Source: Cryptomeria japonica
Lineage: Eukaryota > Streptophyta > Pinopsida > Cupressales > Cupressaceae
NCBI RefSeq assembly: GCF_030272615.1
Contig: NC_081415.1
Location: 261,888,425-261,952,424 of the forward strand
DNA length: 64,000 nt
Direction of reading: 5' to 3'
The notes beneath the pieces were generated by a model. It saw nothing but the letters and a program-made list of their open reading frames with translations, was not told the origin of the DNA and did not search any database. Position 1 is the first letter of the stretch. Each line of letters begins with the position of its first letter. Shown piece after piece: positions 12,522 through 23,694 of this stretch. Position numbers and translations under genes: made by a program.

Positions 12522-14712
12522 TGTTAGAAATTAGGATCTTAGGATACTAATCATTATAAACAAGATTATAAAGTAAATGAAATATGAAACATACATGCAA
12601 AATGTACACATTACACAAGATATACATGGGGAAAACCCTTTCGGGTAAAAAAACCCATAAAGCATCATTTAATTAAAACACTTACAAATATAGTCTATAA
12701 TAAAATAGACATGAACTTGGGGACACTCCTCCAATACTTCCACATGGCCAATAATACCTCATATGCATAGTGATACAACTCACAATAAAGCTCCAAATTC
12801 CCGCACCTCTCAAATGAGAGAGAACCTCCTTAAATATAGGAGGAAGGGTGACTTCACTAGTCACACCTTTTCAATAACCCCCACTTATAAATAATTAATA
12901 ATCTAATAGTTATTAGATTATAATTATTTCAAATAAGATATGCTTATAAAGCATATAATATATAAGGTTTTATAACCTTATATTAGAACATTATATATAA
13001 ATGTTATAAGGATGTGATCCCTAATAACATTATGTTCTAACACTCCCCCTTAATGTTAACAGGGGATCACATGTCAATTTCCATAAAAGAAAAAATGAAG
13101 CACCCCAGTAACGTAGGTCTTCTTTGACAGTGATAAACAGGGACACAAATATATGCCAACATGAAGATCATGCATTCCGGACTACATGAAAGTCATCTTG
13201 TCATAATTTATAATCCCAGTGTTTTAAAATGATGCTGTGAGGTCTTAAAAATTATATTGGAGCCGCGGTCCCCTCAAATTAGCCTCTCCCCAGGTTCATT
13301 ACATAGTGCCCGTAGGTCTTAATACAATGCTTTTACAAGTGGAAGTTTTACAGGGAGAAAAATTTACAATATGCCCGTAGGACTTAAAAAAATCTGCCCG
13401 TAGGTCTTACGATACTGTGCCCGTAGGACTTAAAAAAAATCTGCCCGTAGGTCTTACAATACTGTGCCCGTAGGACTTAAAAAATAAAGGATTTAGCCAC
13501 TAGGTGGTGTCATTGACATGCACACTCCCCCTCAATGGCATCACCTAAGGCCAAGCATTATTTGAATTTGGAGCATATAATGCCTAAAGGTCTTATGCCT
13601 ATTAGGTCTTAAATCTAGGATTTAGCCACTAGGTGGTGTCATGTACACTCCCCCTTAATGGCATCACCTCAAAGCCAATCACTGCATAGAGGATTTCAAA
13701 GTGATGGCTAAAAAATATAATATATAGTATGTGCTCATGATCTTCAAAGTGTCTTTATTATAAAATGCTTTCACTTGAGTGAGGTGCCCATGATCTTCAA
13801 GGTGCCTTTATTATATAATGCTTTCACTTGAGTGAGGTGCCCATGATCTTCAAGGTTTATTTTGATCTTTAGAAATGATATTCTCTAGAAAGAGTAAAGT
13901 AACTTCAAGTAATATAGCACTTTCATATGTATCCAAATGGAATTCTTCAATAAATCTTCAAGGCCATATTGATTCTTCAAGAGCTACATTCATATTTTGT
14001 CCATTTGATTCAAAGACACATAGAAGATAGTCTTCTTATTAAAGTATTGCAGCATCCATGTAATAGCATTTGCACCATATGTTTTGAAGGCATAACCTCG
14101 CCATAGAAGAAACAATATAGTTAGTAACATAGTAATCAACTTCATTTTTGGTACAAAGAAAGAACATAATATTATTATTTTTTTGTCATTTGCCAAAGAT
14201 CATATAATATTAGGGATCACATCCTTATAACATTTATATATAATGTTCTAATATAAGGTTATAAAACCTTATATATTATATGCTTTATAAGCATATCCTA
14301 TTTGAAATAATTATAATCTAATAACTATTAGATTATTAATTATTTATAAGTGGGGGTTATTGAAAAGGTGTGACTAGTGAAGTCACCCTTCCTCCTATAT
14401 TTAAGGAGGTTCTCTCTCATTTGAGAGGTGCGGGAATTTGGAGCTTTATTGTGAGTTGTATCACTATGCATATGAGGTATTATTGGCCATGTGGAAGTAT
14501 TGCAAGAGTGTCCCCAGGTTCATGTCTATTTTATTATAGACTATATTTGTAAGTGTTTTAATTAAATGATGCTTTATGGGGTTTTTTACCCGAAAGGGTT
14601 TTCCCCATGTATATCTTGTGTAATGTGTACATTTTGCATGTATGTTTCATATTTCATTTACTTTATAAACTTGTTTATAATGATTAGTATCCTAAGATCC
14701 TAATTTCTAACA
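12522..14712. mobile_element. 2.19-kb element with 0.5-kb inverted terminal arms
   Basis: Arms at 12522-13028 and about 14208-14712 are near-identical inverted copies ending TGTTAGAAATTAGGATC. A perfect 5-bp duplication GATAT flanks the unit (12517-12521, 14713-14717), and the host sequence (element E, 3' part) continues cleanly across. Each arm holds the same 60-codon frame (MTSEVTLPPIFKEVLSHLRG), at 12682-12864 minus and 14370-14552 plus, differing at only two residues. Whether it is expressed is unknown. The centre has tandem GCCCGTAGGTCTTA-type repeats (13303-13480) and no recognisable transposase. TG...CA ends with 5-bp duplication suggest LTR-type integration, perhaps of two LTR-like arms in inverted order. 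Confidence 0.88.
13303..13480 (+). repeat. Short tandem repeats with GCCCGTAGG core
   Basis: GTGCCCGTAGGTCTTA and GCCCGTAGGACTTAAAAA alternate five to six times in the centre of the 2.19-kb inverted-arm element. The following 350 bp also carry a duplicated CATGATCTTCAA segment (13735 and 13789). No coding role is apparent. Confidence 0.75.
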
Positions 14713-17159
14713 GATATCCTATTCTCTTTTGATCAAAATCTTCTATGTGCTAAACAAATGGGCTGTCTGATCATAAAGATGACTCCAAGGTTCCAAATTC
14801 ATGTAGATAGCCTCAATTGGTTCGTTGTGATATGCTGGTAATCTCAAGGGGGACTTACACAATTGTTCAAGGAGTGAATCAATCAAAGGATTCTGTTGAT
14901 TGCCAACATTTGTAACTTTCTTCTTTTTTGGAATAATTTTTGCAATAAGTTCTTTTCAATCCTACTACTAAGTCTTGGAAAAAAAAGGCAAAAGGATGAG
15001 GGTCTAGGAAGTTACTTCTAATCTTAAGCTAATCCTATGAACTCTAGAGATGGAAATTGCAAAAGTGGAATTCAAAACCAATTCTTGCTTCGCCAAATTC
15101 AACAACTACACAAGAACGGTGCTATCTTCATATCGCTCATATTCACCAACATTTTGAACAATCAATATAGCAATAGAAGTTAAGTTTTCATTTACTGGTT
15201 CAGGCTAACTTTGCACAATAATTGAAAATCATCCAATTATCAAAAGTATGAACACATTCATTCCACATTAAGCAATTCTATCAAATCCTTCATCCGATTT
15301 AACAACTTGAAAATGAAATCTATTCTATTGGGAGCCAAGAAACCATGCTAACTTGCAAAAGTAGACAAAATTCACCAACAATTGAACAATGAATTATGTC
15401 TTAACACTCAAGAAGTATTATTACAACAATTTCTCGAAAATCCTTCCCTTTACAAATGAGAGGAGAAGGGTTTATATAGGCACCCCATTACAAAGCAATG
15501 GCCACAATTGATCCAAGATTAGCAGAAAACCTAACTAGGGCAAGCTAGCATAGTTATCCAAAATGGACCAATGAGAAAATTACAAAGTTTTGGATAACCA
15601 ATGAGAAAATAGGAGCCATTTAATATCTTCCACTTGTTGAGTTTGGTTCATTGCACTTAGACATGTCTGACTTGGAACCCTTGGATTGGTTGATAGGTGA
15701 CTGGGATGCCACCTCAGCTTGCCTTGCAGATTTGGTTTCCCATCATGAAGAAGTGTTGACCTTACTCTTGGATTTCCAATGGAAATTCAAGATGATTAGA
15801 ACATTTTCTTCATTGAACTTATTGCTCTTTGGTGTGGAATCTTTTGTGTTCACCATCATTTTAAAATTTTCTTTATGTTCGAACTAGTCCTCATCTTCAC
15901 TTTTATCTTGTGCTTCTTGAACAATCCTCCATATTGACAAGTTCTTTCTTTTGATTTTGAATTTCCAAAAGAAATCCAAGGTCGATGTAGATCCTTTCAT
16001 CCTTGGATGCCTTCATCTTCTTGAATGTCTTGATGGACTGTAAATCCTTCTTCTTTGTTCCTTTCATCTTTGGATTCTAGATTGAAGCATGAATGTTGTC
16101 TTTCCATGTGTTGCATAATCATCTTTCCGACTAGCTCCTTTGTTTAAATCTTCACCTTTTTGGAATCCCTTCTTGAGTTGACATCTATTGGTTGTGAAAC
16201 ATACAAAATTTCCAAGTTAGAACAAGGTAGCTTGATATTTACTTGACCAATTTCAAAAGATCTCTGATTTTCTCATAAATTCTTAAAATCAGACCCAAAA
16301 TCAGACTAAGTTAAGTCTGAAAATGAAACGTCAGAGTTAGAAAAACTTTGCAAATTACGGAATTAAGTCTGATTATGAACCTTAGGAATGAAAATCAGAC
16401 TTTAACATATTCTGAAAACCAAAATCAGACTTCAAAAATTCTTGAAGTTGTGAGATTAAGTCTGATTTACGAAATTTCTGACCTCAACATTGAAAAAGCA
16501 CAAAAAAAGCCATATAGTTCTCTGATGAAATTTGACAAATTTTGCGAAGGAAATCCATGTGCAGGTCTGAGAATCAGAAATTCAGACTGAAAGAGGGAAT
16601 TTTGAAGTTCAAAATCCTGAAAATCTGTCTTGAGAGTGCTTTTAGACATGGAAAATATTGAAGCAATTCTTCAACTCTGTCTGATTCCTTCCCTAAAATT
16701 ATTTTGCACCTGCAATTTTACTCTGAAAATCTGCCTCACAACTTGGAGAAAAATCTTGGAAGAGTTTGAATTCCAAGCATAAGAAGCAAGGTGTGCATAA
16801 TGAATTCACCAATGCTTATGTTTATAGGTAATTCGAACTTGCTTGGCTCTATCTTTTTTATTTATTTAAAACTCAGTGGCAATTCTTCTTTTTCTTTTCT
16901 TGCTTCATTCCAGAAGCCTTCTCTCTTTGGGTGAATTTTCACCTACTTTTCAATTCTTTTGCCAAGTTTAAAGCTCCTTCCTTTCCCTTAGGCGAATTTC
17001 TTTTTGTGTTTGGCTTTATTTGTTTTTTCCCTTTGATCCAATACTTAGGCCAATTTCTGATTTAATCTTTGACTTTCTCTTTCCTTGTTGGGTGAATTGT
17101 TTTTATGTTTTATTTCTTGCTGTATTCCCTTTTTCACATTCAGCAACTTCTTTTGCTTC

Positions 17160-17770
17160 TACCTAGGGCGGACTTTATGCTATCACCAGAAAGATTTTCT
17201 CACCACCTAGGTGGACTTGACATGTGTCCAAGGAACTTTTAATCACCTTGAGGGCAGACTTTGCACATGTCTAAGGAAGTTTACCACCTTGAGGGAAGAC
17301 TTTGCAAGTTGATAAGGAATATTATGCTTCTCCCAAGGTTGCTTTAGCCTCTTGATAGAAAGTTTTATGATGTTGCCATGCTGATTCAAAATTTCATCAC
17401 CTTCTTAACACATTCCCTTGGCAAACTTCACACTTGATTAGGAATATTTTCATGATGTTGCCAACACTTAACCGTTTTTCTTATCCTCCGCCCAACACTT
17501 AATTCCTTTTCACACCCACTCCTTGGGCACACTTTGCACATGGCCAAGGAAGTTTTTAATCATGCCATGGTGGACTTTGAACAGTGCCATGCAACATTTA
17601 CATTATACTTGGACGGACTTTGCAGAGTGCCATGCAACTTTTCCCCATGGCATGGGCAGACTTTGCATAGTCCCACGTATAATTGCTAGCCTAGAGAGGG
17701 CAGACTTTGCATAAGGTCGCGTATAATTTCCAACCTACCATGGGCGGACTTTGCACCAAGCCGCATAAGA
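17160..17770 (-). repeat. Minisatellite array of element E
   Basis: About a dozen degenerate units of roughly 45-60 bp share GGCGGACTTTGCA on the plus strand, often followed by GTGCCATGCAA or GTCCAAGGAA. The array occupies the same relative place (between the 5' terminus and the middle of the element) as the arrays of other copies, but its sequence is different. Confidence 0.75.
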
Positions 17771-18971
17771 TTTCACGTGCCTTGGTCTTCAATTGAAAAT
17801 TTTCCTCTTCCCAGGCAACCTCCATGATTTGAACAAGGAATTTCTTGATCTTGATTCCAAACTTGACCATTTCCTTATGAGATTCAACTAGCTTTTCAGG
17901 AATCATCTTCTAGATTTGAAAGCTATTTCACACTTGGTTTGTTATGGATGAATTCTTCTAACTTGACACTTCTTTTGATTAAACTCTAAAACCATCCATG
18001 ACCCCTGAAAAAGCAAAAAGTGGAAAAAAGCAACTTTCTATTTTTAGGAAAAAAAAGAAAGCCAAAAAGGCAAGTTCCCGTGTTGGCCCCAAAATGCCAA
18101 AAACAAAACTTTCTAAATTTTTTTTTTTTTAAAAAAAGCAAAAATTCTAAAAAAGCAAGTTGTCAAAATTGACCCTGTGAAATTGCGATTTTACTCCTTT
18201 GACCTATCTGAGCTGATCTGTGACATCAAAATGTCCATTTGACCACTGCTTCACCATTCTAACTTTGATGACTCCTCCAAATTTCACAAAACTTGACTAA
18301 TTTGCAGAGGTAAGAAATTGGAGACAAAACCCTAAGATGCCAAAACACTACCTTAATAAGCAAAAACAGGTCCCCATTTGCAATGGGGTGAAGAAATTTC
18401 ACAACAAGACCCCCACTTTTTTTTTTTGTTTTCTAGGTTAGTTGTTGTGTCTTTAGCTATCAACCTTTCACTTATAGGAAGTGCAATGCCTTGGGTTTTC
18501 AAGGGGTGATCAAGTCAGGCCTCTCTCTTTAGGTTGGAATGAGGTCAATTTAGCTTTCAATGCCTTCAAGTCAGAAATGGAAACATTGAGTGCAAGTGTG
18601 GAGATCAACCATGAGAATTGGGAGATTAGATGCAAGTCAATCAAAATGAAAGCCTAACAACCATGGAGGATTGGTTAATGATGAAGGACCCTTAGAGTCG
18701 GAGAGGTGAGTGCTTCATGTTTGAAGAGGTCAAGGTGGTTGAGCGAGTAAAATTGATATCTTTGAGTCATTATCAGTGAGAGGTGAAAACCCCAACCACT
18801 GTCAGTTCCCTATCAAAATCCCGACCACTTCCAATCAGTGCTCATCCAAATCTTCGACCTGCCTTATACCCAACCAATGGGGCCTCAAAAGTCTACCACC
18901 TTGAAAGCATTTCTTGTGACCCTTCAAAAGCACAATCAAGGTGTGGAGGTCTTATACTTAGCAAGATGAAC

Positions 18972-19633
18972 CAAAGTTGGAAAACTCAGACTTGCCGCGG
19001 ACTCGACAGCCCAAAAATTGGACTTGGACTCGAACTCGACAAAAACTCGGGAGAGGACTCGGCAAAAAAAAACCGTAGTTTTACAAAAATAAAAAATAAA
19101 AAATTAATGCATTTAGAGAACATAAGAGCCATAATTGAAACGTTACACATGTCATATGATCTCCAAACAATCAATAATTGAAATTTCATCATTCACACTC
19201 ATAGTTTCAAACTTAAAATGTATAACAGCAGCATAAGTTTATAAATGTTTATACTAAGCAAAAAAAGTTTTAAAATGTTTACAAAATTACATATAATGAT
19301 ATGTCCAAATGTGAAAAACAACAAACTATAGACCTGTTTTGAGCAATAACATAAGTCAAAAGTGAGGGAAAGTTTAAAAAAATCAAGTTTTATCCTTGAC
19401 TGGGCGTTCTCAGCTAGCTTCAAGAGTCCTTCATTAGGGCTTGCAAGTCTTGACGCCAGACTCACGTGAGTCTAGACGCCAAACTCGCATGAGTCCTTAG
19501 CACAAACTTGGGAGTCTTTGGCTCAAACTCTCCCAAACTCGGCTCGCAAGTCCGTGGCAAGTCGACTCGACCCGCCAACAGACTTGCGAGTCTTGGCGAG
19601 TCCGAGGTGAGTCCACAGAGTCCTCAAACTATG
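18972..19633. mobile_element. hAT-like MITE, about 660 bp
   Basis: The ends CAAAGTTGGAAAACTC and (from the right) CATAGTTTGAGGACTC are imperfect inverted repeats resembling those of the hAT at 8348. Subterminal ACTCG/CGAGT motifs are dense at both ends (18995-19070, 19440-19620), as in that element. The flanking 8-mers do not match convincingly, so a target duplication is not shown. No transposase frame is visible. It may be a non-autonomous relative mobilised by this hAT type. Confidence 0.6.
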
Positions 19634-22626
19634 ATGTGTCATGTTTCTCAAGACAAGAGGCATGTACACGTGTGCAAAAAAAAAAAGAGATTACACTCCA
19701 ATATTCCTTGCAAGAAATATAGACACCTAAGAATGGAGTTGTACACTATTCCTTGTAAGAAATATGGTAACACCTAAAAAAGGAGTTACACTCTAGGGAA
19801 TCTTAGCTAAAAACAAATGAGGTGTAGAATAATCTAAATTAAGAAATAAAAAATTTTAATAATTCTAGTCACCTCAGTAGGACAAAACCTCCTTAAATGT
19901 GGAAAAAATCTCAAAAGTAAATCAAACCAAGCCCATCCACCTATAATCTGAGTACACCTAGAATAGACAAGAATTCTTCCTCAAATGAGCTACCTTTTCA
20001 CCAATTCTGATCTAGCCTCAGCTGCATGTATCAAGTCTGTAATATTTCTGAATGGGAGAAAAGAAGAGATATGGCCTGTCATGGACAAGGCTTATTTGAA
20101 GGCTTCTGTTAAGCACCATACCCCTCTTTGATAATTAGGGATGAAGAAAGTAGAATAAAACAGACCTATCTAGCCTTGTCATGCTGCTTTCTGATAATTT
20201 CATATGGTTAGTGCTCTTTAAGGATCTTATTTGTTATATGTGGAAAAGGAATTGTGGATACTCACTTAGTTTCTTGTACCTTCCATGGGTTGTCTTCATA
20301 ATGGTACAGCTCTACTTTTCCCAACTTATGCTATCATGTTCCACTTCAAAGGTTAATTGAACATTGGGATAATTTAATAAATTATGTTGACATTTTTAGG
20401 AAGCAACTATAACCTTTTTTAACCCAAAAATCAAATATCTTGAGCAACAAACTTCAATTGTAAATTTGTAAGTACTAAGATGAATATCCAAAATGCATGA
20501 TTTTAAGTGCAAACGTAACAACTAACAATCAAAACATCAATAATTGTAATGTTCCTCTTTTGTTTGGTCCCCAAGATATTGAAATTGCGCGCTAGAAGTT
20601 TTTAGGAAGTAGCTTTTCTTAGTTTACATTCATTGACCTTTGTTACTGGGTTCCTCTAAAACACCCCCATACCTGTGTGGATACGGTTCTAGTTCTGATT
20701 CCTTGCTGGTTCCCCACTGGGTTAGCCTAGGTTCCTTCTAGGCACCCCAAGTTCAAGACCCACAAAGGAACCCAGGGAGCCTGAAAGGGACCTTGGGCGA
20801 ACCTAGGCCAAACCCAAGTGAACCCAAGGGGGCAAAAGGGCTGCCCCAAAAAAAACAAAAATAAGGTTAATTTTTTTAAAAAATTTATAAACAAAAAATG
20901 CCTATGTACATAATTTCGCCCTTAGTGATAAATTTGTGAAAATGGCATGCATCATGAAGGTTTTTCACATAAGAAACTTGATTACAGTAAGGGGGTGACA
21001 AGGAATTGGGATCTAACTCTTGAATGTGTTGACTTAGACATTATTGTTGCACAACTTGCCAGAAAATATCTTTAGATGAGGCAGCTTGTATACTACATGG
21101 CTAGTGGAAGTGGCATTGTAACTCATTGTGATTCAAACGAAATTGAACCAAATGTTAGATTTAGATGCTTTTGATCAAGGGGAAAATGAAGATCATTAAA
21201 TATTGATTGTAACTTTCATTGTGTATTGACATTTGACAGATCATTGAATTGTGAATTTATGAGTTTTCATTTTTGTAAATTATGAGGCATTTAAATTTTT
21301 TTTATGGCAATTATGAGTATTATTGTTTTATATTATATAATTTTAAATTATTTCATGCATACATACACACACATACACACATTCACAAATACATACATAC
21401 GCGCACACACACATACAAATTCCTGCACCCATACAGAGTTCCAATATTAGTACTGAAACAGGTAACTTAGATTTATTCTGTACACTATTGAAAACATGTT
21501 TCCAACTACTATATAGCTACATCTGAGAGTTCTTGACTATCCTTACTATCACTTTGGCTTCCTATTTCATCTCCGAGAGATTGTATGGAGGATGAAATAC
21601 TTCATAGGTATGCATACTCTAGAGGATCCACAAAAGAGCATTTAAAGTTTAACCAAATCCAAAACTGAAAAATGATCTGCAAATTATGTCTTGTAGAAAG
21701 GCAGGCAAAAACTTTCCTTGGAACTTCTTTTCTATATTTGAATGAAAAAACAAATAGAAGACTGTTACCTAACCCTACCTCTTCTACAACAACTTATTGC
21801 TATACTTATCCATTGTTCTCCTTGTTATCAATGACATTTCTTATTATCTGTCTTATTTTTCCTGTTTACTTCAAATTTTGGGTTTGAATGTTAAAGACTT
21901 GAGAACTATGTAAGGTTAAGGCTTCAAGGAAATGATGTTTTCCTTTTTCTTTGATGATTTTAATGATCTTGTGGTAGTTGAAAATTTATCACAGTTAGCA
22001 AGCAGTAACATGTGAAATCAAACACACCAATATTTCAATCAAATTCTCAGACACTCTTTTTTTGGGGTTTCAAAACCTAAAATACTAAATGTACATGTGA
22101 GTAAAATTAGTGATTACTATACAAATAACAATATCAACATTATTAATAAAAAATCTTTGTCATTGAGTATGTGTCAAGAGTTCCAATTGTTTTCTCTTTT
22201 CCATGCTTAATGATACTAAAGAAAACTTTTAACAAGAACGGATGTGTGAAGAATCCAGGTCAAATTATATAACATATTTTATAAGCTGCATATCATTCAT
22301 GACTTCTACAGTTAAAGCAGTAGCAAGAAACTAAATGTATAGATAAGAATCTAAAGAAAAAAACAGTTACTAAAACTCAGAAATATTGTTCTTTCCTGAA
22401 ATAATTAGCCCACGATACTAGCAATTTCGTGTGCTATATTATCAAGAAAATATTACATTTCAATTAAACTTAAAATCTTCAGGCATCATAATAATTGAGT
22501 TTGAATAAGAAAATTAACAAAGTGGCATAATGAAAGCTTATCTAGATTCCATTATTAACAAACTATTGACTTGAAGAGATTTTATGATATTAATAATAAT
22601 ATAAAATGTTGAGATAGAACAATTAC
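19634..22626. other. Intron sequence without a supported gene
   Basis: A near-tandem duplication of about 50 bp (ATTCCTTG(C/T)AAGAAATAT) lies at 19690-19790. A C/G-richer patch of CCTAGG and CCAAG words is at 20640-20840. A CA/TA-rich microsatellite lies at 21356-21420. The rest is AT-rich, and the open frames are short and not recognisable. Confidence 0.5.
21356..21420. repeat. CA/TA-rich microsatellite
   Basis: Runs of ATACA and ACACAC units, interrupted by CGCG once, form a simple repeat of about 65 bp inside the phosphatase intron. Confidence 0.9.
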
Positions 22627-22987
22627 CTTCCCCATCCATCCCAACGAAGCTGATATGTTTCTCTAATAGGTGCGTTTGGAAAGGCACATGAAAAACATGA
22701 TACCCCTTTAGTACCAGTGGTGATGTATTGGTCTGCATAAGTGACGTCCCCAACCATTAAAATCAATGAAGGATCATTTTGATTGAGATGATCAATGGTG
22801 GTAGATGAATTACTCGTAAGACCCAAATCTCCAATTATTCCTATCCGACGAGGATAATTAAGTGGGCTTGGCAAAGGTGGTGTCACAAACACATGCTCTT
22901 CGCTCATAGCTGACAAAGAACTGTCCCCACATTTGTAGTAGTACTTTGTATTTGAAGAGAGCCCTGGACCAATTCTCAATTGTAAGC
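22627..22987 (-). CDS. PAP: Purple acid phosphatase, internal exon (GDLG and GDVTYAD motifs)
   Basis: The exon encodes LQLRIGPGLSSNTKYYYKCGD, RRIGIIGDLGLTSNSSTTI, ILMVGDVTYADQY and IRETYQLRWDGWGR. GDLG and GDVTYAD are the first two metal-binding motifs of the purple acid phosphatase active site (GDxG and GDxxY). RIGPGL...YYYKCGD is the end of the N-terminal fibronectin-like domain. The acceptor AAAG is at 22988-22989 and the donor GTAATT begins at 22626. With two leading and two trailing bases of split codons, the exon is 119 codons long and joins the exon at 2528 exactly. The N-terminal exon, with the signal peptide, is not in the window or is not recognisable upstream. Confidence 0.94.
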
Positions 22988-23694
22988 CTTTGCTTTGACC
23001 AATGAATGAAACTAAACAATGACTTCTTGTTTTTCTTACAATTTATCATTCTGCAGATTAAATAATGAAAAAATGAGATATTTTTTACATAACAAAAAGA
23101 AAGTCAATATGGTCAAATCAATTTGAAAAGAATTATCATATTAGACATTCTGGTTTTAGTCATGGTAATATACATTTGAAACTCTCCAAAGTTACCCAGC
23201 ACAACTTCCAACAATAAAACAAAAAGCATTCAACTGATGTTCCTTTTAGGATATTGTTGTGACGTTTTCACACATCACCCCATTGCAAATGGGGACCCAT
23301 GTTTTTTGCTCGTTTTGCTCGTTTTCGCTTTGCTTTTTAGGTTTTTGGTTTAGTTTGTTAGTTGTCTGGATTAGGGTCAAGCCTTAGGGTTTTTCACTTT
23401 GATGTTTTCAGGCCAGAATCCAGTCAGTCTTGAGAGCTCTTTGAGCTTCCTTTCGTAGGATGCAATTTTGAATAAAGTGAATTCGCCAGAATGGTTTATT
23501 TTCAATTGGAATTTTGAATGCAGAGTCCTAAATTTGTCTAAGTGTTGATGATGAAATGTGAATTTTGTCCAATTGAGTAATTTTGACCAAATTTTGGGTT
23601 TTTTGAAATTTGATCCCGGGCATTGGAAATGATTTGTTTTTGCCTTGTGAAATGATTAAATGTGCGAAATCATGATATTTTGGCCTATAGGAGC

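Larger units (their letters stand above)
12470..18406 (-). mobile_element. Element E: complete ORF-less TG...CA family copy
   Basis: The 3' end (plus-strand TGTTGGTGTG) is at 12470. The 5' end, with hairpin CCCCATTGCAAATGGGG in the minus sense, is at 18406. The flanks are GGACC and AGACC (4/5). Removing the 2,196-bp insertion at 12522-14717 leaves about 3.74 kb. P2 is visible as a TATA (TTTATATAGG, 15471-15480) beside a degenerate telobox palindrome at 15527-15543. The middle has AAATCAGACTT repeats (16270-16740), and a minisatellite with GGCGGACTTTGCA cores fills 17160-17760. No trace of the large ORF is evident. Confidence 0.88.
12427..18971 (+). mobile_element. Element F: 5' part of a TG...CA family copy, split by element E
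   Basis: F starts with TATTGTGATGTTTTCACAC and the family hairpin CCCCATTGCAAATGGGG, then breaks at GGGGACC (12469). It resumes at 18407 with the expected continuation, polyT and then TTTTCTAGGTTAGTTG, which matches element G just after its hairpin. It runs on to about 18971, where a MITE-like sequence begins. No 3' terminus followed by AAGAC was found, so the copy is truncated. F itself interrupts the Copia gag frame. Confidence 0.8.
2529..22626 (-). other. 20.1-kb intron of the phosphatase gene
   Basis: The exon ending at 22627 and the exon starting at 2528 join in phase and give a continuous family-typical protein, so the 20,098 bp between them must be one intron. The donor is GTAATT and the acceptor is GCATAG. 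The intron contains elements D, E and F of the unassigned TG...CA family, Copia-type LTR and gag pieces, a hAT transposon, a 2.2-kb inverted-arm element and a hAT-like MITE. Nothing inside it resembles a further phosphatase exon, and the protein reads through without a gap. Confidence 0.9.
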
